Below, in pieces: positions 54,657 to 63,651 of a stretch of 64,000 nt of DNA. The stretch is from Peribacillus kribbensis DSM 17871 (lineage in GTDB: Bacteria; Bacillota; Bacilli; Bacillales; DSM-1321): assembly GCF_000430765.1 (NCBI RefSeq), contig NZ_AUMQ01000033.1:96021-160020 (forward strand), written 5' to 3'. The notes beneath the pieces were generated by a model. That model worked only from the letters and a program-made list of their open reading frames with translations. It did not search any database and was not told the origin of the DNA. Each line of letters opens with the position of its first letter. Positions within the stretch are counted from its first letter, which is position 1. Position numbers and translations under genes: made by a program.

Positions 54657-55502
54657 TTACAGAATATTCTGCTCTAACATCCTGCGTTTTTTAATAAAGA
54701 TTTTTTCCTGCGTATGAAAGGTTTCAAACCGGATCGAGTCATCCGTACGGACGGATTCCTTGCTTCCAAGGCCGAGGAATCCGCCAGGGCCCAGGCTGTC
54801 GTTAAACAGCTTGAATACCTGGAGCTGCAGATCAATATTGAAGTAAATAAGGACATTCCGGCAGATGATCACATGAAATTCATTGAAGGATCCGTCTGTC
54901 ACCAGGTTGTGCTGGGCAAAGACGATATTTTCCTTTAATGATGGAATGAGATGGGCTCCTTCATGGTCCACCTTATAATATTCGGAAAAGGATTTCTTTC
55001 CTCCTGCCGCCATATAGTTCTTCGTGTAGAGCTGCATTTTCTGCAGGGGAAACATTCCCTGCTCCGCCTTATGGATGACTTTTTCATTCATATCGGTGGC
55101 ATACATCTTGACCTTGTTTCCGAGCCCTTCCTCGTGAAGCAGGATGGCCATCGAGTATGCCTCTTCCCCCGTTGAACAGCCCGCATGCCAGATTCTAATT
55201 TCCGGGAGTTCCCTGAGGAAGGGAACCACTTCTTCACGGAATGTCTTAAAGAAGGTAGGGTCCCTGAACATTTCGGTCACATTGATGGAAAAGTCAGCGA
55301 GCACCTTCGGAAGCATGTTCTGGTCATGAATGATCTTTTCCGTAAGGTGCGTGATGCTGTTCAGCTTTTCCAAGCTCAATCTATTTTCAACCCGTCTCAT
55401 GATCGACGAACGCATATACTGCCTAAAGTCAAACCCTGTGAGCCGGTAGACCGCAATCAACAGCAGGTCCAGCTCCAGCTCTTCTTTATTCGATGCCGTC
55501 AT
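54657..55502 (-). CDS. CheR-type methyltransferase (RsbM-like)
   Basis: 281 residues. An N-terminal helical domain (YRLTGFDFRQYMRSSIMRRV) precedes a SAM-binding domain with WHAGCSTGEEAYSMAILL, VKMYATDMNEKVI and IICRNVLIYFN. It would methylate Glu/Gln residues of a partner. It follows the hybrid kinase by about 38 bp on the same strand, and in B. cereus RsbM, a CheR-type enzyme, methylates RsbK and dampens sigma-B activation (established knowledge). The start at ATG 55502 has AAGGAAAG upstream; a longer frame overlaps the kinase gene. Confidence 0.88.
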   Translation of the reverse strand: MTASNKEELELDLLLIAVYRLTGFDFRQYMRSSIMRRVENRLSLEKLNSITHLTEKIIHDQNMLPKVLADFSINVTEMFRDPTFFKTFREEVVPFLRELPEIRIWHAGCSTGEEAYSMAILLHEEGLGNKVKMYATDMNEKVIHKAEQGMFPLQKMQLYTKNYMAAGGKKSFSEYYKVDHEGAHLIPSLKENIVFAQHNLVTDGSFNEFHVIICRNVLIYFNIDLQLQVFKLFNDSLGPGGFLGLGSKESVRTDDSIRFETFHTQEKIFIKKRRMLEQNIL

Positions 55503-55539
55503 ACCGTTTTCTTTCCTTCCTCCCTTAAAAGACTGCCGG

Positions 55540-58347
55540 CTAAGACAGCCACACCTGCATTGCAGACAGAAGCTGATCAAGCTTTAACGGCTTGCTGATG
55601 TAGTCGGTTGCTCCCGCTTCCATGCACTTGTCACGGTCGCCCTTCATGGCCTTGGCCGTAAGTGCAATGATCGGCAGCTCTTCATGCTGCTCCATGGCTC
55701 TTATCCGCTTAATCGCTTCATAGCCATCCATCACCGGCATCATGATATCCATAAGGACCATGTCGACAGAGTCAAGAACCATCAGCTTGTCGAGGCATTC
55801 CGCCCCGTTTCCTACCGTTATGACATTCACCCCTTCTTTTAATAGTGCATTTTTCAAGGCGAAGATATTCCGATGATCATCGTCCGCCACTATTACAGTT
55901 TTTCCACTTAAAATAGACGTTAAACCTGAATCGGTTACGGCAGCATGCACTGGTTTGACTGCTGGCTGCTGGACAACCGCTGCTGCAGCTTCTTCCACCG
56001 CAGCCGCCTCGATGGCCGATGCTACCTGTTCTTCAATCACTTCTCTTTCCGCAATATCCGGAATGCCTCCTGGAAGGTTTGGAACTACGATGGTGAAGGT
56101 GCTTCCTTCTCCTTCACGGCTCTCTACGCTGCACATTCCGCCAAGCAGCTGGCAGAATTCCTTCGTGATGGAAAGGCCAAGGCCTGTCCCGCCGAATTTC
56201 CTCATGATGGCGCCATCCACCTGCTGGAAGGCTTCAAAGATCATGTTCTGTTTATCTTTCGGGATGCCGATTCCTGTATCAGCCACGGAAATTTTCACCC
56301 ATGTGTCCACCTGATTGGCGAGAGGCGCTGACTTAAGGTCTGTCGGCTCCGCTTTATCAATGGAAATGGTCACAGATCCCTCTTCCGTAAACTTGAATGC
56401 ATTGGACAGAAGATTTTTCACGATCTGCTGCAGGCGCTGCTCGTCCGTATAAATAATGGGAGGAACAGAATCGCCATAATTGACATTAAAACCAATATTT
56501 TTGTTTTTCGCCGACTGAGAAAAATTGCGCTCAAGGCGTTCGATGAACTCAGAAGTATTAACTTCCTCAAACGTTACTTCGAGCTTTCCTGCCTCAATTT
56601 TTGATAAATCCAAAATATCGTTGATCAGGTTCAATAAATCCTGACCGGAAGAATGAATAACCGTCGCAAATTCCTTTTGATCATCTGTCAGTGCATAATC
56701 CGGATCTTCGGAGAGCATTTCTGAAAGAAGCAGGATGCTGTTTAACGGTGTACGAAGTTCGTGAGACATATTGGCAAGGAATTCTGATTTATATCTTGAG
56801 CTCTGCTGCAGCTGGACAGCTTTATCTTCAAGCTGATCCTTGGCTGCCATCAGCTCTTCGGATTTCAATTCCGCATCTCTTGAACGCTCTTCAAGCTGCT
56901 CGTTCATCATGCGCAGCTCTTCTGTCTGGCTCTGAAGCTCCTCGGATTGTGCCTGAAGCTCTTCTGACTGGGACTGAAGCTCCTCGGACTGCGCCTGAAG
57001 TTCTTCGGTCTGTGCCTGAGATTCGACAAGCAGGCGTTCCACTTCCATTCTTCCAAGAATATTCGTGATACCGATTCCGAGCGTTTCCAGTACATTATCT
57101 ATCAGCTTCTGCTCCCTGGAGGCGATGTCGCCCATGCTTGCGATCTCCACCACTGCCACTACCTCATCCCTTAATTTGACAGGGGCAATGATGATGCTCT
57201 TTGGCTTCATGTCGCCAAGGCCCGTAGAAATCACTTTATAATCTGATGGTATATCTGTAAGTACAATTTTCTCTTTTTCACTGGCACTCTGTCCGATCAG
57301 CCCTTCGCCAAAGCTGAACAGCTCCCGGCCTGCCTGGTCCTCAGAATCTGCATAAGAGGCAATCTTCCTGAACACCGGCTTTCCTTCTGTTTCATCCTTC
57401 AGATAAAAAGCGCCAAGGCTTGCGCCCGCTGCAGGAGCAAGCTTGCGGATGAACTGCTGCGCAAGAGAATTGACAGATGTATGCCTGCTGTAAATGTTGA
57501 CAATATCCACAGAGTTCGTCTGGATCCAGTTCTGTTCCTGGATGGCCTCCGTATAGCTTTGTTCTTTTTCATTATACGTTTCAATCGAAGCCGCCATGGC
57601 ATTGAAGGCTTCTGCGATATGGCCGATCTCGTCCCTTGTTTTCACATCAATCCGGGGAATGGAGGACAGGTTGCTGTAATCCACATTCCGGATGACCCTC
57701 GTGATGGAGTTGATGTTGGATACCGTACTGCGGATGACCCACAGCATAACGGATACGATCAGAAGAAGTGCAATCGAAATCGTGATGATAAGAGCTGCCA
57801 CCAGATTATCATAGGTATTGGTAGCCTCCTTTAAAGACGCATTCATCAAGGTTTCTTGATACTTTTTAAATTCATCAATCTTTTGGAATAAATAGGTTCG
57901 GTTATTGGCCCCATTGTTATACAGTGCCTGAAGATCCGCCTTGGAATCCCCGTCCCTAAGGCCGGCTCTGATGGCTTCTTCCATGCTGGTATAACGGCCG
58001 AATGAATCCCTTATTTCCTTTATAAGCACTTTGGACTCCGTTCTGTTTGCAGCCGTTTCTAAATTGATCAGGAGGGAATCAATGTCCTTTTCCTGCGTTT
58101 CAGCTGCCTGGATGGTCTTATTTACATCCTGCCGGCTGGTGTTTACCATGTTGATGACATCTCTATCCTTTAAATAGAGCTTCTGTCTAATTTCTGTGGT
58201 TTCATTCACTTTATGATAACGATCCTGGACAATCTCCAGCATATTGGCTTTAATTCCGTTCAGCATATATAAAATGACAAATAATAATAGGAACATAAAA
58301 AAGACCGTTAAGCCTAAACCTATGAATTGCTTCTTTTTAAAGCCCAC
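55540..58347 (-). CDS. CHASE3-HAMP-GAF-HK-REC hybrid sensor kinase (RsbK-like)
   Basis: 935 residues. There is a membrane helix (10-31), a CHASE3 sensor (about 35-178), a second helix (185-208), HAMP (209-262) and GAF (about 285-425). A long coiled coil has six near-identical heptads of the type EELQAQS (about 430-520). HisKA has FLANMSHELRTPLNSIL, HATPase has NLLSNAFKFTEEGSV, DTGIGIP and GGTGLGLSI, and the C-terminal receiver (815-935) has IVADDDHRNIF and VLMDIMMPVMDG. Domain order matches B. cereus RsbK. It should phosphorylate the REC-PP2C protein encoded at 51 kb. Together with the CheR gene it forms an operon. Confidence 0.9.
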   Translation of the reverse strand: MGFKKKQFIGLGLTVFFMFLLLFVILYMLNGIKANMLEIVQDRYHKVNETTEIRQKLYLKDRDVINMVNTSRQDVNKTIQAAETQEKDIDSLLINLETAANRTESKVLIKEIRDSFGRYTSMEEAIRAGLRDGDSKADLQALYNNGANNRTYLFQKIDEFKKYQETLMNASLKEATNTYDNLVAALIITISIALLLIVSVMLWVIRSTVSNINSITRVIRNVDYSNLSSIPRIDVKTRDEIGHIAEAFNAMAASIETYNEKEQSYTEAIQEQNWIQTNSVDIVNIYSRHTSVNSLAQQFIRKLAPAAGASLGAFYLKDETEGKPVFRKIASYADSEDQAGRELFSFGEGLIGQSASEKEKIVLTDIPSDYKVISTGLGDMKPKSIIIAPVKLRDEVVAVVEIASMGDIASREQKLIDNVLETLGIGITNILGRMEVERLLVESQAQTEELQAQSEELQSQSEELQAQSEELQSQTEELRMMNEQLEERSRDAELKSEELMAAKDQLEDKAVQLQQSSRYKSEFLANMSHELRTPLNSILLLSEMLSEDPDYALTDDQKEFATVIHSSGQDLLNLINDILDLSKIEAGKLEVTFEEVNTSEFIERLERNFSQSAKNKNIGFNVNYGDSVPPIIYTDEQRLQQIVKNLLSNAFKFTEEGSVTISIDKAEPTDLKSAPLANQVDTWVKISVADTGIGIPKDKQNMIFEAFQQVDGAIMRKFGGTGLGLSITKEFCQLLGGMCSVESREGEGSTFTIVVPNLPGGIPDIAEREVIEEQVASAIEAAAVEEAAAAVVQQPAVKPVHAAVTDSGLTSILSGKTVIVADDDHRNIFALKNALLKEGVNVITVGNGAECLDKLMVLDSVDMVLMDIMMPVMDGYEAIKRIRAMEQHEELPIIALTAKAMKGDRDKCMEAGATDYISKPLKLDQLLSAMQVWLS

Positions 58348-58622
58348 GCTTTTTCCTGCCTCCCTGATTATAAATTTTTATCTATTGGACTATAGCCCGC
58401 TTCTAATTAAAAAATGTTTTACACTTAACTATATCAAACTATTGCTTTTTACTCTAGTTCTCCAGCTTCCGTAAACGTTATGTAAGATATAGGAATCAAG
58501 AAACAGAACAGTGTGTATCCAGTGAAATGAAGGCTTTGTGCCATCCAGATTCAGATGTCTATATTCTATTATTATACAGCATCTACCAATAAATCTTTAA
58601 ATGAAAACCCTTCGAATTCCGA

Positions 58623-58652
58623 AAAAAAAGGCCCTATTGGAGAGGGTCTTGT
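58623..58652 (-). terminator. probable terminator of the FosB gene
   Basis: Minus-strand GACCCT/AGGGCC stem followed by eight T, overlapping the stop codon at 58634. Confidence 0.5.
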
Positions 58653-59062
58653 TCTTCATAAAACTGAATATGCTCTTTTTCTCTGTAATAATCCATCCGG
58701 TCGAACAGCGTGCCTGTGTGGAATTCGAATTTATGGCCATCCGGATCCGTGAAATAGATGGAGAGCTTATCTTTCTCGTTCCGTTCCCTGCCCGGAAGGA
58801 TGTTCACCCCAAGGCGCTCCAGTTTCTTCCTCAAGACATCCAGCTCTCCCTCGTCTGCAGAAAAAGCTATATGCGTATAGGATTGATGGATCTCGTTTCT
58901 TGGGATGTCTTCCTCAGTATTCAATGCAAGCCAGAGTCCATCCAGATCCAGATAGGCTGTGCTCCTGCCTTTTAAAAGCAGCCTTGCGCCAAAAACATTC
59001 TGATAGAAAGCGATGGATTCGTCCAAATCGCTGACGGAAAATAATAGATGATTGATTTTCAT
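58634..59062 (-). CDS. fosB: FosB-type metallothiol transferase
   Basis: 142-residue vicinal-oxygen-chelate enzyme that adds bacillithiol or cysteine to fosfomycin. The metal ligands are visible as INHLLFSV (His about 4), QSYTHIAF and [29 protein letters not shown] and [22 protein letters not shown] match the FosB pattern. The ATG at 59062 has AAGGAAG 7 nt upstream; 29 upstream in-frame codons lack a site and overlap the acetyltransferase end. It is chromosomal, as is common in bacilli. Confidence 0.92.
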   Translation of the reverse strand: MKINHLLFSVSDLDESIAFYQNVFGARLLLKGRSTAYLDLDGLWLALNTEEDIPRNEIHQSYTHIAFSADEGELDVLRKKLERLGVNILPGRERNEKDKLSIYFTDPDGHKFEFHTGTLFDRMDYYREKEHIQFYEEQDPLQ

Positions 59063-59084
59063 AGAAAGCTTCCTTTCACCTATT

Positions 59085-59639
59085 CTATAGTTGTGATTCC
59101 CATTCCCTGCGCAGGAGCCCGTACACAACGTGGTCGACATAATGGTCATACAGCCATTCAGCCTCGCGGATTAATCCTTCCTCCTTAAAATGAAGGTGCT
59201 CAGGAAGGGCACGGCTTTTCAGATTCCCAACTGCCGCCCTTACTTCAATCCGGTTCAGTCCCGCTTCTTTGAAGCCATAATCCACAAACGCCTTAAAGGA
59301 GCGGCTCATGATGCCCCTGCCCTGGAATTCTTCTCCGAGCCAATAGCCGATGACGCCGATTTTACTCATGCGGTTGATCTCATTAAAGCCAATGGTCCCG
59401 GCAATTTTCCCGCGGTACACAATTGCGGCCGACTTGGGATGACCTCCGGTTTCTGCCGTGCCGGATAGCGTCCCTTTGATAAATTCCGCTGAATCATCCT
59501 TCGTCACCGTATAATCCAGCCAGCCCAGCCATTCCTTGAGATAAGGCTTTGAGCGACAAGTAAGCTGAAACAACTCCTCGGCATCTCCCAGTGTAAAAAG
59601 CCTTAATTGAATATCCTCGTCCACCTGACAGTTAAACAT
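59085..59639 (-). CDS. GNAT acetyltransferase (RimJ/RimL-like)
   Basis: 184 residues. It has the N-terminal [14 protein letters not shown], the beta-strand pair [14 protein letters not shown], the acetyl-CoA loop [16 protein letters not shown], and [19 protein letters not shown]. This resembles YdaF/RimL enzymes that modify ribosomal-protein N-termini or small amines. ATG 59639 has GGAGGAC 6 nt upstream. It lies 22 bp before fosB and 24 bp after the TIM-barrel gene, so the three probably share a transcript. Confidence 0.9.
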   Translation of the reverse strand: MFNCQVDEDIQLRLFTLGDAEELFQLTCRSKPYLKEWLGWLDYTVTKDDSAEFIKGTLSGTAETGGHPKSAAIVYRGKIAGTIGFNEINRMSKIGVIGYWLGEEFQGRGIMSRSFKAFVDYGFKEAGLNRIEVRAAVGNLKSRALPEHLHFKEEGLIREAEWLYDHYVDHVVYGLLRREWESQL

Positions 59640-59663
59640 GTTAAAGTCCTCCGTTGTCATTAA

Positions 59664-60455
59664 TTAAAGCTGATGAAAATAAGCCGCACTTTCTGCCATA
59701 GGCGTGCAGTCCCGATAATCTGCCAATTCTATTTCAAAAATATATTCCCGCTGTGTGATGTAAGGCTTCAAAGCGCCCCATTTTATACTGCCCTGCCCTA
59801 ATGGAAGAGCGTCATGCACTTCCGTACCCGCACTGTCGACCACGTGGAAGTAGCGGACAAACGGCATCGCGTCACTTATATTCTGAAGGAGCTTTACATT
59901 GTCTCCCCTATAGGACATAAAGGAGTGGCTGATATCATAGCAGATAGGCAGCTCAAAAGGCTTCACGATATGAGTCAGCCAGTATGGATTAAGGCTTGAG
60001 AACAGACCGCGGGGTGAATTTTCCCATAAAAAACGGCCATGTGTTTTCTGGCTGATTTCCTGGATGGCTTCCCCTAATTGCTGAGATTTTTCCCGGGCGT
60101 CCTCAGAACCCGCTGCATCCCACATCCCGCTCCCACACTTTTCATAATGAGGATGCACCACGCAATCCACATCCTCCGACACGCAAATCTCATCCAGCAC
60201 CTGCGACGAATAACGGTAGAAATCATACACTTCCCGCTCCCGGCTCAATATATCAAGAAAGTTTCCGTTCACCTTCATGGGATGATGCAGATATACCTTA
60301 ATTCCCTGCCCCTTCAGCATCCGAATCGTTTCAATAATCCGGCGCACGTTTTCAATATCCTGCTCAAACAGCTGCAGTTCAATGATTTGAGGATGATAGG
60401 CAAGCCGGTCCTCGATCTGCTCCAAGTCCAGCGAGCACTTTAGATTGATCTGCAT
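59664..60455 (-). CDS. TIM-barrel sugar isomerase/AP-endonuclease-2-like protein
   Basis: 263 residues. Metal-binding residues typical of the family are seen as VYLHHPMKV, DCVVHPHYEK, RFLWENSPRGLFSS, LPICYDISHSFM and YFHVVDSAGTE, ending with YIFEIELADY. The substrate is unknown; family members isomerise sugars or cleave AP sites. GGAGG lies close to the ATG. It heads the three-gene unit with the acetyltransferase and fosB. Confidence 0.82.
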   Translation of the reverse strand: MQINLKCSLDLEQIEDRLAYHPQIIELQLFEQDIENVRRIIETIRMLKGQGIKVYLHHPMKVNGNFLDILSREREVYDFYRYSSQVLDEICVSEDVDCVVHPHYEKCGSGMWDAAGSEDAREKSQQLGEAIQEISQKTHGRFLWENSPRGLFSSLNPYWLTHIVKPFELPICYDISHSFMSYRGDNVKLLQNISDAMPFVRYFHVVDSAGTEVHDALPLGQGSIKWGALKPYITQREYIFEIELADYRDCTPMAESAAYFHQL

Positions 60456-60552
60456 GGGACACCTCCTTCAGAATGAGTCAGCCTAATTTTACCACTTTTT
60501 AGTGGTTGGGGGCTCATTATTGGAGGACCGCTTATGCACCGGAGGGCTGGCG

Positions 60553-60745
60553 GATAAATAAAGGGAAAAATTCCCCTTAATTCATAATTATCATTAAAAA
60601 AGGCTGAAATAGAGGGAGAAATTCCCCTTATTGACTTTAAAAAATTAAAAGTGGCATATTTTTCTGTAGATAAGGGGAAAATCTCCCCTTATTTTCCCCG
60701 AAATGAGCTCCTTTTCGGATTTAACGGTAAAACCTCCCCTTATTT
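60553..60745. repeat. palindromic intergenic repeat, copy A
   Basis: The AAGGGGA/TCCCCTT dyad recurs: about 60559-60578, 60616-60631 and a near-perfect ATAAGGGG...CCCCTTAT palindrome at about 60670-60692, plus a half site at 60733-60743. The spacer tract TTGACTTTAAAAAATTAAAA also occurs in copy B (63524-63651). Confidence 0.8.
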
Positions 60746-60896
60746 TACTTTTGCTGGTCGAGTGAAAGAAAACCGCCAATTGCCATGGCTAGTTTACGAC
60801 TTTTTAGTCTTTGAGTGCTGTATGCTGGTCTCTGATTTTCGCTGGTTTCCCTCAAGACTGAATAGAATTTGTTTTTCCTACTCGACCGGGAGCATC

Positions 60897-60985
60897 TCAA
60901 TTAAAAAGTGAGTAATTACTCACTTTTTAATTGACTTCTTTCTCCCGACGCCATATATTAAAATGAAAAGTGAGTGATTACTCAC
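60897..60985 (+). promoter_or_regulatory. sigma-A promoter with two TetR-type operators
   Basis: TTGACT (60931-60936), 17-bp spacer and TATATT (60954-60959) form a good sigma-A promoter. A 38-bp perfect palindrome (60897-60934, centre GTGAGTAATTACTCAC) ends in the -35 element. A second site GTGAGTGATTACTCAC (60970-60985) lies just past the start of transcription. Binding at both would block the promoter. The TetR gene at the end of this operon is the obvious ligand-controlled repressor. Confidence 0.85.
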
Positions 60986-61011
60986 CACATTATTAAAAGG
61001 AGGCAGAGTTC

Positions 61012-61737
61012 ATGAAAGAGACCATTTCCATCCAGAACGTCAGTAAACGGTTTGGCCAAAAGATGGTGCTTCAGGATATTAATTTCCGCGTGGAGGAAGG
61101 AAAAATTAACGGTTTTATCGGGCCATCTGGGGCTGGAAAGACGACTTTGGTGAAGATGATTGTCGGGATGGATGTTCCAAGCAGCGGTTCGATTCATGTG
61201 CTGGATCACACCATGCCAAACTTGAACATTTTGGAGGAGATCGGGTACATGGCGCAATCTGATGCGTTATACACAGAATTGACCGGCATGGAAAATCTCA
61301 AGTTTTTCGCCTCTCTCTATAAGCTGAACAAAGCGGAAAGGCATGAACGGATTCAATATGCAGCCGGCCTGGTGAATTTGACGGAAGATCTCACGAAAAA
61401 AGTCGGAGCCTATTCTGGCGGCATGAAGCGCCGGCTGTCGCTCGCAATTGCCCTCATTCAGGACCCAAAGATCTTGCTTTTAGATGAGCCGACTGTCGGC
61501 ATCGACCCTGAACTGCGATTCAGCATCTGGAATGAGCTGGAGAGGATGAAGAATGAAGAGCGGAAAACGATCATCGTGACCACTCACGTAATGGATGAGG
61601 CAGAGAGATGTGATTATATTGCCATGATCCGGGACGGCGCCCTCATTGCATGGGGGACACCGAAAGAATTGAAGGAGCGGTACCATGCCAGCAGCTTTGA
61701 TGAAGTATTCCTGAATGCAGGGAGGGAAAATCAATGA
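61012..61737 (+). CDS. ABC transporter ATPase (DrrA/YfiL-like)
   Basis: 241 residues. It has Walker A GPSGAGKTTLVKMIVG, the Q-loop GYMAQSDALY, the signature YSGGMKRRLSLAIAL, Walker B ILLLDEPTVGIDP and the H-loop TTHVMDEAERC. It energises the ABC-2 permease encoded next, whose start codon overlaps its stop by 4 bp. AAGGAGG precedes the ATG. The layout suggests an exporter of a drug or lipid-like compound under TetR control. Confidence 0.94.
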   Translation: MKETISIQNVSKRFGQKMVLQDINFRVEEGKINGFIGPSGAGKTTLVKMIVGMDVPSSGSIHVLDHTMPNLNILEEIGYMAQSDALYTELTGMENLKFFASLYKLNKAERHERIQYAAGLVNLTEDLTKKVGAYSGGMKRRLSLAIALIQDPKILLLDEPTVGIDPELRFSIWNELERMKNEERKTIIVTTHVMDEAERCDYIAMIRDGALIAWGTPKELKERYHASSFDEVFLNAGRENQ

Positions 61738-62759
61738 GGACAGCTGCCCTTATTAAACGGATTTTTCAGCAGATGCTGAGAGACAAACGCACATTGGCCC
61801 TGCTGTTCGTCGCCCCTTTATTGGTCCTCACCCTGATGAACCTAGTTTTTAACGGAAAAACAGTGGATTCCACTATAGGAGTCGAAAACGTCTCTCCAGC
61901 AATGATTACACAATTCAAGGCTGCAGATATTAAAGTGGAAACATTTAACCAAACCTCGAGCACCAAAAATACAATGGAAAAGCATGATTTAGATGCCTTT
62001 TTAAAGATCGAAAATGGCCGGCCGGAGCTGACCCTTCTGAATACGGACCCAACGGCGGCAAAGAGTTTACAAATGAAAATTAAGCAGATGCTTTCAACTC
62101 AAAAGGCAGCTGCTAAGGATCCTATTCAGACTCATTATATATATGGAAGTAAAGACACAGGCTTTTTTGATGTGGTAAGTCCTATTTTAATCGGCTTTTT
62201 TGTTTTCTTCTTCGTCTTCTTGATCTCTGGTGTCGGCCTTTTGAAGGAGCGGACAACAGGAACCCTGGAACGATTAATGGCGACTCCTATTAAAAGAGGG
62301 GAAATTGTGCTTGCCTATTTAATCGGCTTTGGTGCATTTGCTGTCATCCAGACGATTATCGTAGTCTTCTATGCCATAAATGTCCTGGATGTTGTATTAG
62401 TCGGGTCGATCTGGAATGTGCTGCTGGTTAACTTGCTTCTGGCTCTTGTTGCTCTATCACTGGGCATCCTGCTATCTTCATTCGCGGCTTCTGAATTCCA
62501 GATGGTCCAGTTCATTCCCGTGGTGGTTATCCCGCAGGTTTTCTTCTCCGGCATTTTTCCGATTGAGGGCATGGCAGATTGGCTGCAGGCACTGACCAAA
62601 ATCATGCCGTTGTATTATGCGGCAGATGCGCTGAAGGGCGTTATGTACAAGGGATTCGCTTTTTCCGATATAATGGGCGATATCCTGGTTTTGATGATAT
62701 TTGCCGCGGTCTTTATTATTTTGAATTTATTCGCACTGAAAAAATACCGCAAATTATAA
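61734..62759 (+). CDS. ABC-2 family permease
   Basis: 341 residues. A first membrane helix (about 20-38) is followed by a 120-residue extracytoplasmic domain (VDSTIGVENVSPAMITQFKA). Five clustered helices (140-335) follow, with the ABC-2 signature LLKERTTGTLERLMATPIKR before the second of them. The PQVFFSGIFPIEGMADWLQAL segment is typical. Start ATG overlaps the ATPase stop. Confidence 0.93.
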   Translation: MRTAALIKRIFQQMLRDKRTLALLFVAPLLVLTLMNLVFNGKTVDSTIGVENVSPAMITQFKAADIKVETFNQTSSTKNTMEKHDLDAFLKIENGRPELTLLNTDPTAAKSLQMKIKQMLSTQKAAAKDPIQTHYIYGSKDTGFFDVVSPILIGFFVFFFVFLISGVGLLKERTTGTLERLMATPIKRGEIVLAYLIGFGAFAVIQTIIVVFYAINVLDVVLVGSIWNVLLVNLLLALVALSLGILLSSFAASEFQMVQFIPVVVIPQVFFSGIFPIEGMADWLQALTKIMPLYYAADALKGVMYKGFAFSDIMGDILVLMIFAAVFIILNLFALKKYRKL

Positions 62760-62783
62760 TTTTTAACAAAAGGAGGGGCGTGT

Positions 62784-63425
62784 ATGAGCAGTCTTCTCGA
62801 TCAAATGATTGAACAGGCAAAACAATCAACCAAACAGACCTTAAAACAGAAAAAAATCGTGGAAACCGCCATTACCCTTTTTGCCGAAAAGGGCTATTCC
62901 AATACATCCACATCCGAAATTGCCAAGCTCGCAGAGGTCTCAGAAGGGACCATATTTAAGCATTATGGAACCAAGGATAATTTACTTCTATCAGTGATCC
63001 TCCCTTTTATAAAAGAATCACTGCCCGCCATGGCCGAGGAAGTGTTCAAGGAGACCTTGACCGAGAACACCTTAACATTTGATGAATTTCTGCGGGCCTT
63101 TCTCAAGAACCGCAGAGACTTTTTTACCGAAAACAAAGAAATCTTCAAGGTGATGATCAAGGAAGTCCTTTATAAGGAAGAGCTGCGAAATGAAATTCTC
63201 CCCTTCCTTTATGAAAATATTTCGCCCCGGTTACGTCATGCTGTTGAATTTTTCAAAGAACGCGGAGAACTCACCGATATCCCAGCAGATACGATGCTGA
63301 AAAATCTGCTGACCATGATCGGAGGATTCTTCACCTCGCGTTTTGTGTTTTTGAATAAAGCTTCCATCAGTGATGAGGAAATCGAAGAAATGATCTGGTT
63401 TGTCATGAATGGGCTCAAGAAATAA
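62784..63425 (+). CDS. TetR/AcrR-family repressor
   Basis: 213 residues. The N-terminal HTH (about 20-68) has KIVETAITLFAEKGYSNTST and VSEGTIFKHYGTKDNLLLSV. The C-terminal helical domain binds the unknown ligand. GGAGGGG precedes the ATG. As last gene of the ABC operon it would be made with its targets and repress them at the two GTGAGT-N4-ACTCAC operators (inference). It resembles the B. subtilis YfiLMNR arrangement, with one permease rather than two. Confidence 0.92.
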   Translation: MSSLLDQMIEQAKQSTKQTLKQKKIVETAITLFAEKGYSNTSTSEIAKLAEVSEGTIFKHYGTKDNLLLSVILPFIKESLPAMAEEVFKETLTENTLTFDEFLRAFLKNRRDFFTENKEIFKVMIKEVLYKEELRNEILPFLYENISPRLRHAVEFFKERGELTDIPADTMLKNLLTMIGGFFTSRFVFLNKASISDEEIEEMIWFVMNGLKK

Positions 63426-63523
63426 TAGGGGAGCTTTTTCCAAGAAATGGGCAGCCCCCGCCATTCTTGGGTACGCCGGCCAGCCGATAAAGCCGCTGAC
63501 CAGCTTATAGACCCAGGATGGAA

Positions 63524-63651
63524 TATAAAGGGAGAATTTCCCCTTATTCTATAATTCCGGTAAAAAGTGGCTTGAATAGAGGGAGGAATTCCCCTTATTG
63601 ACTCAAAAAATTAAAAAATAGCTGATTTTGCTTGGAATAAGGGGAAATCTT
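63524..63651. repeat. palindromic intergenic repeat, copy B, interrupted
   Basis: ATAAAGGGAGAATTTCCCCTTATT, a GAGGGAGGAATTCCCCTTATT dyad, the TTGACTCAAAAAATTAAAAA spacer and the half palindrome ATAAGGGGAAATCT follow the order seen in copy A. The matching right half is missing; IS sequence starts instead. Confidence 0.8.

Noticed and set aside
56691..57068. 125-aa ORF on the plus strand opposite the hybrid kinase
   Set aside because: It is the antisense reading of the repeated heptads in the kinase coiled coil.
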